From positions 496,001 to 560,000 of the forward strand of contig JAEQBH010002183.1 of assembly GCA_016808115.1 (NCBI GenBank): DNA of 64,000 bases. Reading direction: 5' to 3'. The notes below the pieces were generated by a model. The model made no database searches, was not told the DNA's origin, and saw only the letters and a program-made list of their open reading frames with translations. The DNA comes from Tetrastigma voinierianum. Lineage: Eukaryota; Streptophyta; Magnoliopsida; Vitales; Vitaceae. A program made the translations under genes and the position numbers. This document shows positions 46,961 through 58,480 of this stretch, piece by piece (the first letter of the stretch is position 1; each line of letters begins with the position of its first letter).

Positions 46961-47399
46961 CTCTCCTAAAAATGTCCCCCATATGGTGATGCATGGCATT
47001 CATTTATAATGTTGCCTTGTTCACTTTCCGCACATCTTCTTATTATCATGTCAAGACTTCTCGAATAATAATGGCCATCCCAAATATAGTACCCGTTGTC
47101 AGCCTGAGTTTCCTTTCTCTCAAAGGTGAAGCACTCAAGGCATTACTTCACAGCTTTTATAATCTACAATATCAAGATACCATGAAGTTGAAACTTAAAC
47201 AATTGCTCATCCGGGAAGTTCTCATAACACCAAGCATTTTCTCCTTCATATCACGCTTGACTCTCGACAAGCAATCATCACATCAAGCCACATCCCTCAT
47301 CCTTGGGATTTCCAAATCACTTCGCAGTCAAGACTCCACCTATCACTCCTGACCACTCATTCTTGACATCAAGCATTCGACGCTTCAGATGATCGAAAG

Positions 47400-48490
47400 C
47401 AGAATCATTACCAGCATGAGATCCTAAAATGTACTCTAAATTTTTCACAAGCAAATACATTAGTGGCTAGCATCTCCTTTTCGGCTGATGTCAGTAGTTC
47501 TTGTGCTTCATTGAAGGTCTTACTAGCATAGTATATGGCCTCGGTTATGCTTTCTTTCGCCTCTTCAACATAGCCTCCCATGGCAAATCACTAGCATCAC
47601 ACATTATTATTTCAAATCCCCGATCCCATTCCTTGGCAGCCCATTATGTGTTTCAGATTCAACTGTCTTGATTTCTTCAAAAGCATTCTGGCAGAGTCAT
47701 CAAATTGAACCTCGTGATTCTTTCCAAGAATCAGATGGTCCGCTATTTTTGAAAAGTCTTGATGAACTCCTGTAAAATCCAAACATGCCCCAAGAAGCTT
47801 CTTACTCCTCTTCACCGTGGTGTGGTGCAAGAGTTTTGGAGCACGGATACCCGATCGTCAACTTCTAGTCCAAGAGCGTAACTTTTACGCCTACAACGTT
47901 ACCTTTCCATTACCATAAATGGCATTTTTCCCAATTCAAGCGTTAGCCGCTGTCTCGTGATCTTTGAAGTAATTGCTTTCCGGAGATTGTTTAACATTGA
48001 TCAAAGTCGGATCCATACACAAGAAAGTCATCCATGAAATTTCCATCACTTCTTCAACCAAACTGAATATAGACATCATACACCTCTGGAATGTAGTTGG
48101 AGCTACATAGCCCAAATGGCATCCTTCTAAAGGCAAAGGTACCATAAGGGCATGTGAATGTGGTCTTCTTGATCCTCAGTGCAAGAGCAATCGATTGTAT
48201 CCTCGAAAGTACCCATCCAGAAACAAAAGTGAGGGTGTCTCGCTTAACCTCGTCCTAGCATCCGATCAATGAAGGGCAAAGGAAATGATCTTTTTCTCGT
48301 ATCGTGGTTCACTCCTATAATCAATGCATACCTCCATCCTCACATCGTTTTGAATCAATTCATTTTTTTCATTTCTAACACAAGAATCCCCTTTCTTTGG
48401 CAACCACATAATCGGGCCTGCCCAAGGATCATTCGAAATAGCATGATAAAACCAAAGATTTAAACAATTTGAGTACCTCCTTCGACTACT
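47400..48490 (-). pseudogene. Element C reverse transcriptase and RNase H
   Basis: From right to left on the minus strand: a GILVLEMKKMN segment and CIDYR-like residues (48,330-48,400), FPLPFIDRMLGR (48,255-48,290), TTFQRCMMSIFS and a frameshifted M-D-D-F block (48,030-48,090), DFSKIADHLILGKNHEVQFD (47,700-47,770), and the RNase H segment ITEAIYYASKTFNEAQELL (47,480-47,540). Frameshifts fall right at the catalytic block, so the enzyme is dead as read. Confidence 0.88.
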
Positions 48491-49109
48491 TCTTCATCAT
48501 TGATTCGGCCTCAGGTTCCACAGATGGTTTTGAAGTCTTTTCTACAAGGTAATCTTATGCATGCAAATCACGGACCGATGCTCCTTCAAATTTCTTCAAT
48601 GGACCGTAAGCTAGCAATTCCTTATGCTTCCTTATAATATTTTCAAGACCTTGTTCCTCAAGATCAATCGTAGTCCGTCGAATGATCACCGGTTTTTTCT
48701 TCTCAGAATTTAAGTACACATTTTAAATGACATGGCAACTCTTTCAAACTAGCCCTTCGTACCGGTTTCTCGATGAATCTCCTTTTTTCAATATTTTCCC
48801 ATTGTCGCTTTCGTTTTTGTTTCGTGCTCAAATACGCTTCTATAGAATGAAAAACCGTTGTATGGAGATCTTAATAGACATCTTCAAGATACCGGGAATT
48901 CATCTCTTTTTCATCGATAAAAATCGGAGTATTACAATCCATTGGCATCATCAAGATTAAAGTATAGACAAAGCTTCTGCTACATTGCAACTTTCCTTGT
49001 CTCTGTCTATATTTTTCATACTTTTTATCAAGTTAAAAGCAGTTGTTTCTTCTCCAACCCTCAAGGTAAGAACTCGTGATGTCAATCGTATAAACAATAG
49101 CTAGAATGG

Positions 49110-49629
49110 TCTTCTCCCAATAGAAGGTGGGTACTTTGTGAATCTTCTTCCATGTCCGCACGATGAAGTCTACCGGGAAAACAACTTCCCAATCGTTGAC
49201 CAAGACATCTTCAATGACCTCTTCAAGTTTTACTCATCGATCCGTCTGCCATTTGAGTTATAAATAAACAGGGAGTAAGCCCCCAAACTTAGTTTCTCGC
49301 AACGTAAAGAGGCATCAATTGATACTAGCTCCCATGGGAGTCACAGAGAGCTCCCGGAATTCAATTCCTCCAACAATACAAGGAATTGTGAAACTCCCTA
49401 GGTCCTTCATCTTCCGGTAGTTCTTTTCCTGACATCGCATCAAGTGGCAAAGGAGATTCACTATTCCTTCCTCTACTTGAGGCTTCTTCTTGCTCAAGAT
49501 GTCCTTCGTAAATTTCTTTGCATAGAGTGGCATTTGAGTCACCACTCGCAAATGGCATAATCGATCTCCAGCTTCCTGAAAGTTTTCAAGAACCTCGCAA
49601 ATCGCCTCCTCCATCCTCGAATACTGCAA
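49110..49629 (-). pseudogene. Element C protease and gag-protease junction
   Basis: A 104-codon minus frame reads VVTQMPLYAKKFTKDILSKK, then GSFTIPCIVGGIEF and TPMGASIN. The Athila protease has its catalytic Asp just before the residue aligned with M of MGASIN; here that position is Pro, so the active site is lost. After a shift, VNDWEVVFPVDFIV continues the domain at about 49,160-49,210. Confidence 0.8.
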
Positions 49630-50162
49630 ATTTCAGGGAAAATGGGACTCCGCAGCTTGATCCCTGGATGTTCTTCCTTTCTACTCTTTCTTTTTCATTC
49701 TCCAAGAGACTCCTCTCCCTTTCTCAATGTTACTTCTTTGTCATTGCCATCTTTTTTCTTTTGCTCTTCTAACCTTCTTCCCACTCCTAAGCCGGCATTG
49801 CACCCATGCAAATCCTTCGTTCTTCCTCAGGTCACCGGGAAGGCATCTTTTCTCTCAGCTACAGGTTAGGCCACCGCCTCTACTAGTGGTTCCAGTTCTT
49901 CAGGATGCATTGGTGGTGTTCAAAATTTGAGAATTTGCAGCTTGCTTCCAACTCGCAAACTTTGTTCGTGATAAGGTCAGCCTTCTTATTATCCCCCATG
50001 AACCGGCAAGAGACTGCTCTTCAAAAGATTAGCCCTCCTCCACCTCTCTCGAGACTGGGCTTCGTGTTCATTTCAGCTTCACAAGTAACCTTGGTGGTCA
50101 TGATAACCCCGTGAGGGTTCTCGTCCATGCCTCGCTCAGGAAGCCCCACCATAAGAGAAATT

Positions 50163-50720
50163 TCATGGTCTCGCGCTGGGTGATACAGCCGGCGTGTTAG
50201 TATCGGGGTTTAAAATGGTAGTTTCGCTCACCCGTATAATTAACCTTTCAAAGATATCATCATAGAATTGTTCTTCAAAGAGCCCTCTCGCACTTCCTTC
50301 CAATAACTCTCTTTCAATCGCTCCTATTTCATGCAGAAATGTGTGTGTCTTTCTTCTCGCTTGTCCAACCTCAAGTAAGTATGTGGCATCCAACTCTCTG
50401 GGCTCTACGGCCATCATCTTACTCAAATTCCATGATCCCCTTTCTTCCTCTGATTGCTTTCCTCTTGAAATTTCTAAGGAGTTTTCTATATTACATTTAG
50501 CTGTGTCTCAATCGCCTCTTTACTTCAAAGATTCTTTCCGCTTCTTCAATGTCTAGCCAAAGATGAAGCATCAATGATCCCTTTGATATATCATTCAAGG
50601 CATGATATACAATGTCCATCCGAAATTTCGATCTATCCCATGCATTGACATTATTCTCTGAACCGTTTAATCCTTTCCAAGCCATGCACAAAAGCTTTCA
50701 TCTTCCCCCATTGAACACAA
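50163..50720 (-). pseudogene. Element C gag (partial)
   Basis: Minus frames at 50,691-50,497 and 50,426-50,163 fit the second half of an Athila gag: a W-containing helix, CISCLE and IIDASSLARH-like residues in the neighbouring frame, and an acidic, Arg-rich tail (RELDATYLLEVGQARRK). The first half is not readable, and 50,720-51,415 is leader. This is the weakest domain call of element C. Confidence 0.55.
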
Positions 50721-51415
50721 TGATTTCCCTCCTTCTTTCAGAGGGTCGTAAGAATCACCTAAGTGAGGCCTCTACAATTTCTCCCAAGTATCATCAGAAC
50801 CATGGTAAAGATTCATACCATGTAGTCATGGTATCTCTTAGAGAATGGGAATAGATGCGCTTTATGACTTCGGTCTCACCCCATTCAACTTCACCGAGAG
50901 CAATTTCATCCCGAGAATCTTCCCTGTGTGTCGCGTTTGGATCTTCTGATGACCAGAATCGATGTCATTGACCATTGCACCGTGTCATTTCAGGCCCTCA
51001 AAATTACAGCATCAATCGCAGTTGTCCGATTGCAGTATCTATCTTGTATCCCTCCTCCATCAGACAACATCAAGGGTCTTCAGCTTCTTCTCAGAGGCAC
51101 CCCATCCCGATCCCGCCTTCATCCCCGCAGCGGCGAGCTTTTCCGCCTCTTGTTCCCTTCAAGCTTCAGTGTCTTCTATTTCCAGGTCACTGAATCATCG
51201 TTGTCTCGTTTCCTATGCATTAAAATTCTTATCCTAAATCAAAACACACTTACATTAATAGGATTAGTTTGGCTCAAAAAATATTTTCAATATGGTTTGT
51301 TAAAGGTTAAAGTGCAAAAAATCCACCGTTTGAAACTATTTTTGTTCTTTTCTTTAAAATGTCCAAATTAGTATTTCCTTCTTTTCATCCACTGATTTAC
51401 CCATCTTTTCTGATC

Positions 51416-51436
51416 CTTAATCTGCCGGGCCATAAA
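51416..51436 (-). other. Degenerate primer-binding site of element C
   Basis: The minus strand after the 5' LTR reads gtttttatggcccggcagat, recalling the GTTTTTGGCGCCG...CCGGGGA form; compare 143-160. Several bases are missing from the middle. Confidence 0.5.
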
Positions 51437-51441
51437 AACTA

Positions 51442-54307
51442 GAGTCGACCCACCAAAACACACGTGATAAGAGTAAACTACTAATTCGTCAGCTCAAATA
51501 TACCGTGCATCAGCCCACAAAATAAATTTGATTAAGTCCTTACATTTCATCCCCTGGTAGATCTCAAGAATTCTAGATCAACTACCCCGACTGACTCAAG
51601 CCCATACCATTCGAATTTCAGATACCATATTATGGTGTTTCAAAATGGCAGTCAGAAAATATACTATTATATAAAAAAATGAACAAGCAAATAAACTCGA
51701 ATCTAAAGAATAATGAATAAAGAATAAATAAGAAAATAAATGTCGGAAACCAATAGTCATCAAGTAGGTACACACATTAAGATCAATGCTATTGTGAAGT
51801 ATCAATTCCCGTTGTTAGTTAATCGTTAATTTTACTTGTGTGTTTCAGATTTTTAGAATCTGGTCTAAGGCATTTAGTCAGATAAAATGATCTTCCACAT
51901 TTCATTATCTAATTCTCTGATTCTCTCAATGTGGAATGAGATAACTACTTTAGCATGGGACTCTAAATCCTGGGTATTTTTCTTTTTGGGTAATACTTCA
52001 TACCCATTTTGATCGACTCCAGAACCTTAGCTCCTGCCATCTGGCCACAAGGATATACAACTTCCGTGTTACTCTTCCCTCAAAATTAAAATACGATCAC
52101 CCTCTCCTTGATTAGATCCACTAACACTCTGGATCGCCTCGCTATCCGACCGAGGTGAACTCTTTGTTTGCTTAAATTGATAACTCACTCAACTCATTCT
52201 GATTTCAAATGAGAAGAGGATTTACCAAATAAACTTACAAGCTTCATTAGATTCCCACAACAAAGTTAATATACCTTTTGGAAGAAATGTTCATAACTCC
52301 CAGACTGCCATCTCTCGTGGTTTACCAGAGGACCTCCTCAAATCAGAGCAATGAAACAAAATTCTTAAAATGGGTGGGCAGTCCAGATATTCGGGATCAA
52401 AAAAATTTAAACCCATAACCGAAAGTAAATTCATATAAACTGGAATTCAAACGCTGAAACAACCACAGAGTATAATTTCGACAATAAGATTCACTTAATG
52501 GAAGCCGAAGTTCTCACCATCAATTACACGCCACGATTCCTCTGATCAAAAGAATAAATTTGAATTGAAACCTGAAATTCGAATCGTAAATCGTCTCGAA
52601 CTTCAAAACATTCCGTAGTAATTTGAAAAGAACGGAATTCGTAGATTAGCCTTCTCGGCTTAAAACATGGGTAACATCCAATTACGTAAAGGAAAACGAA
52701 ATCTAAAACTGATAAATCTAATCTAATTTCTAACTATCAACATCAAGAAGAGATAAGAAAAGAAAAAAACTAAAAGAAAAATAAAGAAAACGGAGCTCTC
52801 TGCAAATTACCCGCAGCCTCGTCCCGTGTCGCCTAAGCTACTTTTACGAAAATAAGTAGTCGCTGATTTATATTCTTTCTCTCTTAATCCCAATGCGTAC
52901 TTTTGTGGATTTCAAGTGGATCGCCCAGAGCTAATGTTTAGGTAGCGATCAAACCCCTCGTCGAGACATCATCCATGTCGCAACATCGACTACACGCGAC
53001 ATCGCCTTAAGTCTTCTCGCAGCCTTCAATCGTTGCTCCCGGAGTGTCGCAACCTCGATCTCGTCGCCGCTACGATCGCCTTATGCTCAGAAGTTTTCAA
53101 TTAGTTCTTGATGTCGCGACATCGATCTCACGTCGCTAATTTCTCGTCATCCGCGTAGCCTTCAACTCGATGTCTTCTTGACGTCGCGACATCAAGATCT
53201 CTGGTCGCCGACATCACAGATACTCAGAAAGTCAAATTTGTCGCTTCATAATGTTGCGACAACAACCTATTGTCGCGATATCAAACCGCCACCTGATGCT
53301 TCAATCTGGTAGCCACTTGTATCTCTCAATCAATAGCTTCATGCTGCGACATCACCTCCTTTCGGTCACGACAACATTCACGTGTCGCGTACTAACCTGA
53401 AATGCTTCATGATGTCGCGACATCAACTTTGTCACGACATCAACTTGGCGGATCCGGAGCTTTCACTCATTGGTTATTGTCGCCATACATCAATCCCTCA
53501 CGCGACATCACCTATGACTACGTCTCAACTGCCTGTTCTCGATACAATATCAATCTCTCGTCGCTTTACATCACCTTATGGCTCGCAAATTAACTCGTCT
53601 CTTCACGTCGCGACATTGATCCTCACGTCATGAAGACGATCAACTTATGCTCATCCGTAGTTTTAAACTTCAGGTTCGATGTCGCGGTTCCACTTTTGTT
53701 ATGATACATCACTTTTAAGGAACTGCAACCTTAAATTGAGCAAGTCCTACATCGCACCCCATCTCCTCGGCCGCGAATCACTTACGTGTCTCCTGAGGCT
53801 TCAACTGTCGCTTTTGATGTCGCGACCATTACCTGTCACAACACCTCAATTCACACCACCTTTCATCCGCCACAGCCGGCCCAGCGCCTTCTTCACGACC
53901 TCCGTCTCTCGCTGCTGATGATCAACCTTTGTCGCGACATCATGATGTTGTCGCTGACATCATTTCTTCTTAAGCTCTGCTCAATCCTCGCCGTGATTCA
54001 CAGATCAATGTCGCGACTGCATCAAATTTCCTTCCTTTCCCGATGTCACACTTCATAATCGGGAAGTCATCAGGTAAACTCCCAAAATCGGCAAACATTT
54101 AGTAACTGCATTGTTTATTTCGTCATGCTATTTTCATTCTCGTACTGCTTAGTTATTTATTTTTCCACTCAGATTTTCTTCTTCTTTATAATTCCTCGCA
54201 ATAACAGAGATTATGAGTTTCTTCATATTTCAGATCTGACTATCTCACTTCACATCAAAAACAAAACTATAAAAATGGACTTAAAATAGATTTGACTTTT
54301 GGCATCA
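51442..54307 (-). mobile_element. Element C 5' LTR
   Basis: It aligns with the 3' LTR throughout, including the end ggactnaaaatagat...catca (54,307) and the inner edge tcgacc...accaaaacaca. The U3 array lies at 52,920-54,040. The two LTRs differ by many substitutions and indels, implying an old insertion or an unpolished consensus. Confidence 0.85.
52920..54040. repeat. GTCGCGAC array in element C 5' LTR U3
   Basis: Words such as gatgtcgcgacatcgatctc, gacgtcgcgacatc and tttgtcgcgacatcatgatg are scattered at 25-60 bp spacing and correspond site for site with many positions in the 3' LTR array. Confidence 0.8.
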
Positions 54308-55191
54308 CGCCATTCAATGGAAGGATCACCTAGAGGTATGCAAAGGACTCAAACAGAAAACAATAGAAGACTCCACGAGCGAGGCTAAAAACATTTCTTA
54401 TACCTCAAAAAAGCAAATGAACACTCAAGAAGTCCGTATTTAGTTCAAATGATACACAGAGAGAGAATTCGCGAGCATATGCCTTAGAAAGAAACCGGGG
54501 GCAACAGCCCCAAGACCTCAACAGACTGACGCCTGTCGAGCACCTTTCAGAGCCCTCCGTAGATCTCAACAACGAAGAGGTCTCCTGGCCATGTCCGGCC
54601 AAATGATGGACCCAATCTGGACTACAGATAGCACCATTGCCAACCACCCGAATGAGGCACTGGGCTTAGCTTCCAGGCCTCCTGAGTCACTGGTCTCATT
54701 CTGGGTGGCCTTTATGGCAAGGTTTTCACACCCATCCTCTGGCGGATTGCGGTGGCACTTCAATTACGACCAGGTATACATGGTTGCATATGTGGAAACC
54801 ACATCAGGCTCAGGACCGTGGGAAAAGTCTTAAGGCAGTAAAATATCGTCACAACGTCCTCGAAAGATCAACTATTCAGAAAATGCAAAGCTCATTAGAG
54901 CACGCCTAAAATCTCCTCACACCTCCATCCTGTTTTCACCGACGTCACATAAGCCCTTTTCCTTTTAGTAGCGAGGCTGGGACATATCGGGACCTCTCGC
55001 CCATTGAAAATGAATGCAAATCCATCAAGTCGAAGCAGCGGGATCATTTCAACAATATAATGTTCCTCGTCACTATCATAACAAAAGGTATTTAATCCCT
55101 ACTTCCTAATGCCATGACATGTGTTTATATCCCGAGCCCCCAGTGCCTTACAATGGGAACACTGACAACTTTAAGTTCAGATTATGTGCAA
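54308..55191 (-). other. Unassigned; possibly internal start of element E
   Basis: If the primer site at 55,192-55,204 is real, this is the leader and gag start of a minus-strand element cut at 54,307. No gag motif was found. It does not read as the missing part of element D's RNase H or integrase. Confidence 0.3.
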
Positions 55192-55204
55192 GCTCTGATC
55201 AGTG
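55192..55204 (-). other. Possible initiator Met-type primer-binding site of element E
   Basis: The minus strand reads cactgatcagagc, two changes from the TGGTATCAGAGC core when one base is allowed for. It directly follows an LTR-like end ggtagtagttca. Confidence 0.45.
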
Positions 55205-57238
55205 AACTACTACCGTCCCCAAACATCCAGAATCAATGACAAGTAAGTCACCACCAACCCTGTACAAGATTTCAAGCAACTGGCTGGGAGGGCCCAAAAA
55301 GGAAAATGTAACATCTCCCGAGGTGTTGCAAGGCGCGAACTACACGCAAGTCACAACCCAGAAACCCCATTCGCTCTGGAATTTTTAGCAATCGAGGCAC
55401 AGCAGTAGACGCCTAAACCTAGGTCCGGGTCATCATCCACAACCTATGACTCTACATTCAGATACAGGATTTGATATCAGTGGAAACCACCCCTGGCTCC
55501 ATAAACCAATACTCAACAAAAATATCCAAACTAACTATCTCATGGTTCAAGAGTTATACATTACTTTAATATAAACACATATTAAAACTAAAATTTAATA
55601 AGTTATTATCCAAAAAACACTCAAAGCCACAACCATTTTCTTCAAAAATCACTGGTCTCTAAGAGAAGATACTGCCTCTCTCAGGCGCCCCGCACTAGCA
55701 AAGACAAATATATTCTCGACAGAAGTGCTATATCGCCCCAATTAATAGAACTCACTCCTGTCGTTTACTTCTCCACCATGCATATGCAATTTGCTTCACA
55801 CTTAAACACACACCCACTAATGTCTAAATGTCCACCCCAGCTGCTCCCAGTCCCACCAATCATCACACTGCCTGGTCATATATGAGAGGTGCAAACAACC
55901 ATTTTCAAAAAACCTCATATTCTTTGTGCCATACCATCGGCGTCGTAGTGTAATATCGGGACCACTCCGAGGCAATTGGTCGTAGACTAAACAAATTAGT
56001 ATCCATCCGAATGGACCCCATGGTCCATCTCCAACCCCACTCTCCCGAAAATCATCAGCGTGAACTTTCAAACTCAGTTCTTCAAAATCTATACAAGGTC
56101 AGTGCACTAACACCTAATCTCTATGTTACTCAAAGGACATGAAATGTACTATGTCATCAAAACCATTTATACAATATATCAAATATATCAATATGCAACA
56201 TTCCTCAAATTCACATCCATCATACAATCCAAACAATTATGATCAAATTAACACCTAAATTAGGCCTCACCATACAACTACAATTCTATCCACTTACTCT
56301 ATACTCACAATTATGTCTCCAGCATAATTTATAAATCGCAATTTTATCAATGGTCTATAATAATACACTTCCATTATATAAATTATGATACAAAACAGAT
56401 CTCAAAACAACTCTGAAGAATATCATGACTGTCCAATGGGCCCAAAATTTCATATAAATCTGACTTCTGGGCTCCAAGATTTGAATCCAACTCCAACACC
56501 TCACGCCTCAAACCAAACACACAAGCACTTAATACAAAACACTTAATCAAGAAAGAAAAACATGTTATGATAAACCCCACTTCACTTTGGTACTCATCAA
56601 AACCCAACCTTTTGTGTCCACTGCAGAACCCTCTACTCCTAGATCACTGCCTCCACCAATGCAATCCGATCACGATCCACTTTTCATATCCTGAAAAAAG
56701 CCAAGAAAAGAAATAATAAAAACTGTATTTATTTCCTTCCCTCTCTCACCACCGCCTCTCTCCCAACGAACTTCTGTCGCCCTCAGATGATTTTCCCTAT
56801 TATGATAGTGGCCACACATGCTTATTATTATTACATTATTATTACAGTTGACATATACATCGAATGATAAACCACTCTCATTATCCCATCATCCATATTT
56901 CGTCCCCAAAATTTTATTTCTTTCAGCCTCAACTATTGAATGAACTTTAACCCACGCCATTTTCAATCTCCGAGATTTTCTAGAAAATCTCGGGTCCCTT
57001 AAGTCAATTAACATTTATCACCTAGAATTCATAAAATATTCTAATCACTTCAGAATTCAATTAAACTTTTCTCAAACATCAGATTTCACTTTGGCATTAA
57101 TTTAATGCTTAATCCGCTGGCCATCCGATCTAGAGAATTTTCGCTTAACCGAAATTACTGTTTATCTTTTCAAAATTGAATTTTTCTCTGTTTCATAACA
57201 ATGTCTGAGTTTTTATTTAAAACCTTGCCTGAATGCAA
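55204..57238 (-). mobile_element. LTR of a Ty3-like element E inside element D
   Basis: About 2.03 kb without coding sequence lies between the primer-like site and the point where element D's integrase reading resumes (57,239). On the minus strand it would start TGCATTCAGGC and end GTAGTTCA. It contains the perfect inverted word cgagattttctagaaaatctcg at 56,970-56,995. Ends are inferred from the neighbours. Confidence 0.5.
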
Positions 57239-57535
57239 GCGTGGAACATAAATGAAGAGGCTCTTCGCTCAAAACCAGATCTCCTAGATGAAAAGTGTGA
57301 TCGTCCAAAACGCACAGAAGATCACCAAAGGAAGACTCGTGAAGGTACTCACACCCAAAGGCTCAACCCCGTAGAGTTACAAGCCCGCTTGCACTCAGTC
57401 CAAAAAAAAAGCTTCCACCATGAGAAAGATCCACAAATAAGTTTAGGTCCAAACCCCAAGGCCTCTATCGTGTCTCGTGGCCTGACCAACTGGGGAACTG
57501 CAGATCAAGATGGTACCTACCTCATTCTCGAATGA
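57239..57535 (+). pseudogene. Element D integrase C-terminus
   Basis: The plus frame (57,233-57,535, no stop for 100 codons) reads NEEALRSKPDLLDEKCDR, then KKSFHHEKDPQ, SLGPN and a final GTYLILE. This is the tail of a Tat-like integrase after the catalytic core. The GPY-like segment is garbled by shifts. It shows that the DNA on both sides of elements C and E once belonged to one element. Confidence 0.75.
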
Positions 57536-58480
57536 AAGACCTCAAGCTGCCTCTCACTAATGAAATTTGATTGTAAATCTTAGTAATAAAAGATCAACAG
57601 CTTTCAGATGGCCACCTGCGGTGTCGCGATTACTGTTTTACTGATCCTATGTAGAATCCAAAAGCAAGGCATCTCAAGAAAAGAAAATTATGGCTCACTG
57701 CAGGTCTTCTGAGAAAATTACACACTTCAAAATACACAAATTCGTGCTTCAAAAAAAAAATTGCTCTTTATTCCAATGAAGATACAATTGATTACAACTG
57801 GAAAAGCAACCCTTTCATACATCTCTGAAACAATAGGCAGTACAATCCCTCAAAAAGAAAAAATCTCAAGAGCAGGTTAGAGAGGGAAAGGGAAGAAGAG
57901 ATAGTGCTAACGGTGAAGGAAAAGGAGAAGGAAATATAAATAAAAGAAGAGAAAGATATGTTATAGGTTTTGAAGGAAAAGGAGAAGGAAAAGGAAGAAA
58001 TGAGAGAAAGAGAAAAGAAGAGAAGAAAAAATAGGAGAAAATGGAGAAAGCAATACTAAAAGTTCTTCTTGCAGTCTCGCCTATACGAATGCATTCCTTG
58101 TAGCACTAGCCCCACATCGTACGAGCTGGGTGGAACAAGACATAGTCTCACTACAATGGAGGAACTAGGAAAACACAACCTACAAGCAGAGGACCATCTA
58201 ACCAAATGCCACCAGATCTCCTAAGCACACCTCGTGACGACGACTGCCTCGACGCCTATCACACGGTGGGTTCCAATACGCCCAAAAAGGAAGAAGGTTC
58301 AAGGCTGTAACCCACCCAGTGAGGAGATCAGATTATGGGCGTAGAAGTCAGCTTTCTCGAAAATCAGGCACCCATTCCACCCTCCATAAGCCCTGCATTA
58401 AAAGATGCCCGCCTTCCGAGACAGATAGGAAGTCAAATTCACGAGCTTACTTGGGGCCACGTCGCTCAGAGTCCAAGAAC
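57536..58480. repeat. Element D 3' untranslated part with purine-rich tract
   Basis: Between 57,870 and 58,050 almost every base of the plus strand is A or G (repeats of gaaaaggagaaggaa and agagaaagaga type), interrupted by short TA-containing bits. The flanks are unassigned. It lies between the integrase end and the 85-bp array. Confidence 0.7.

Larger units (their letters stand above)
38512..54307 (-). mobile_element. Athila-like Ty3 retrotransposon C, full length
   Basis: Two LTRs (38,512-41,394 and about 51,442-54,307) of about 2.87 kb flank 10 kb that reads on the minus strand gag, protease, RT, RNase H and integrase, followed by about 4.9 kb without recognisable genes. The RT and protease motifs (TTFQRCMMSIFS; GSFTIPC...GASIN) are those of the Athila lineage. 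The flanking 5 bp (ctcgt and cgcca) do not match, so either an end is misplaced or a flank was deleted. Confidence 0.88.

Noticed and set aside
50928..51371. 147-codon plus-strand frame
   Set aside because: It is antisense to element C's leader region, of low complexity, with no support from the other frames.
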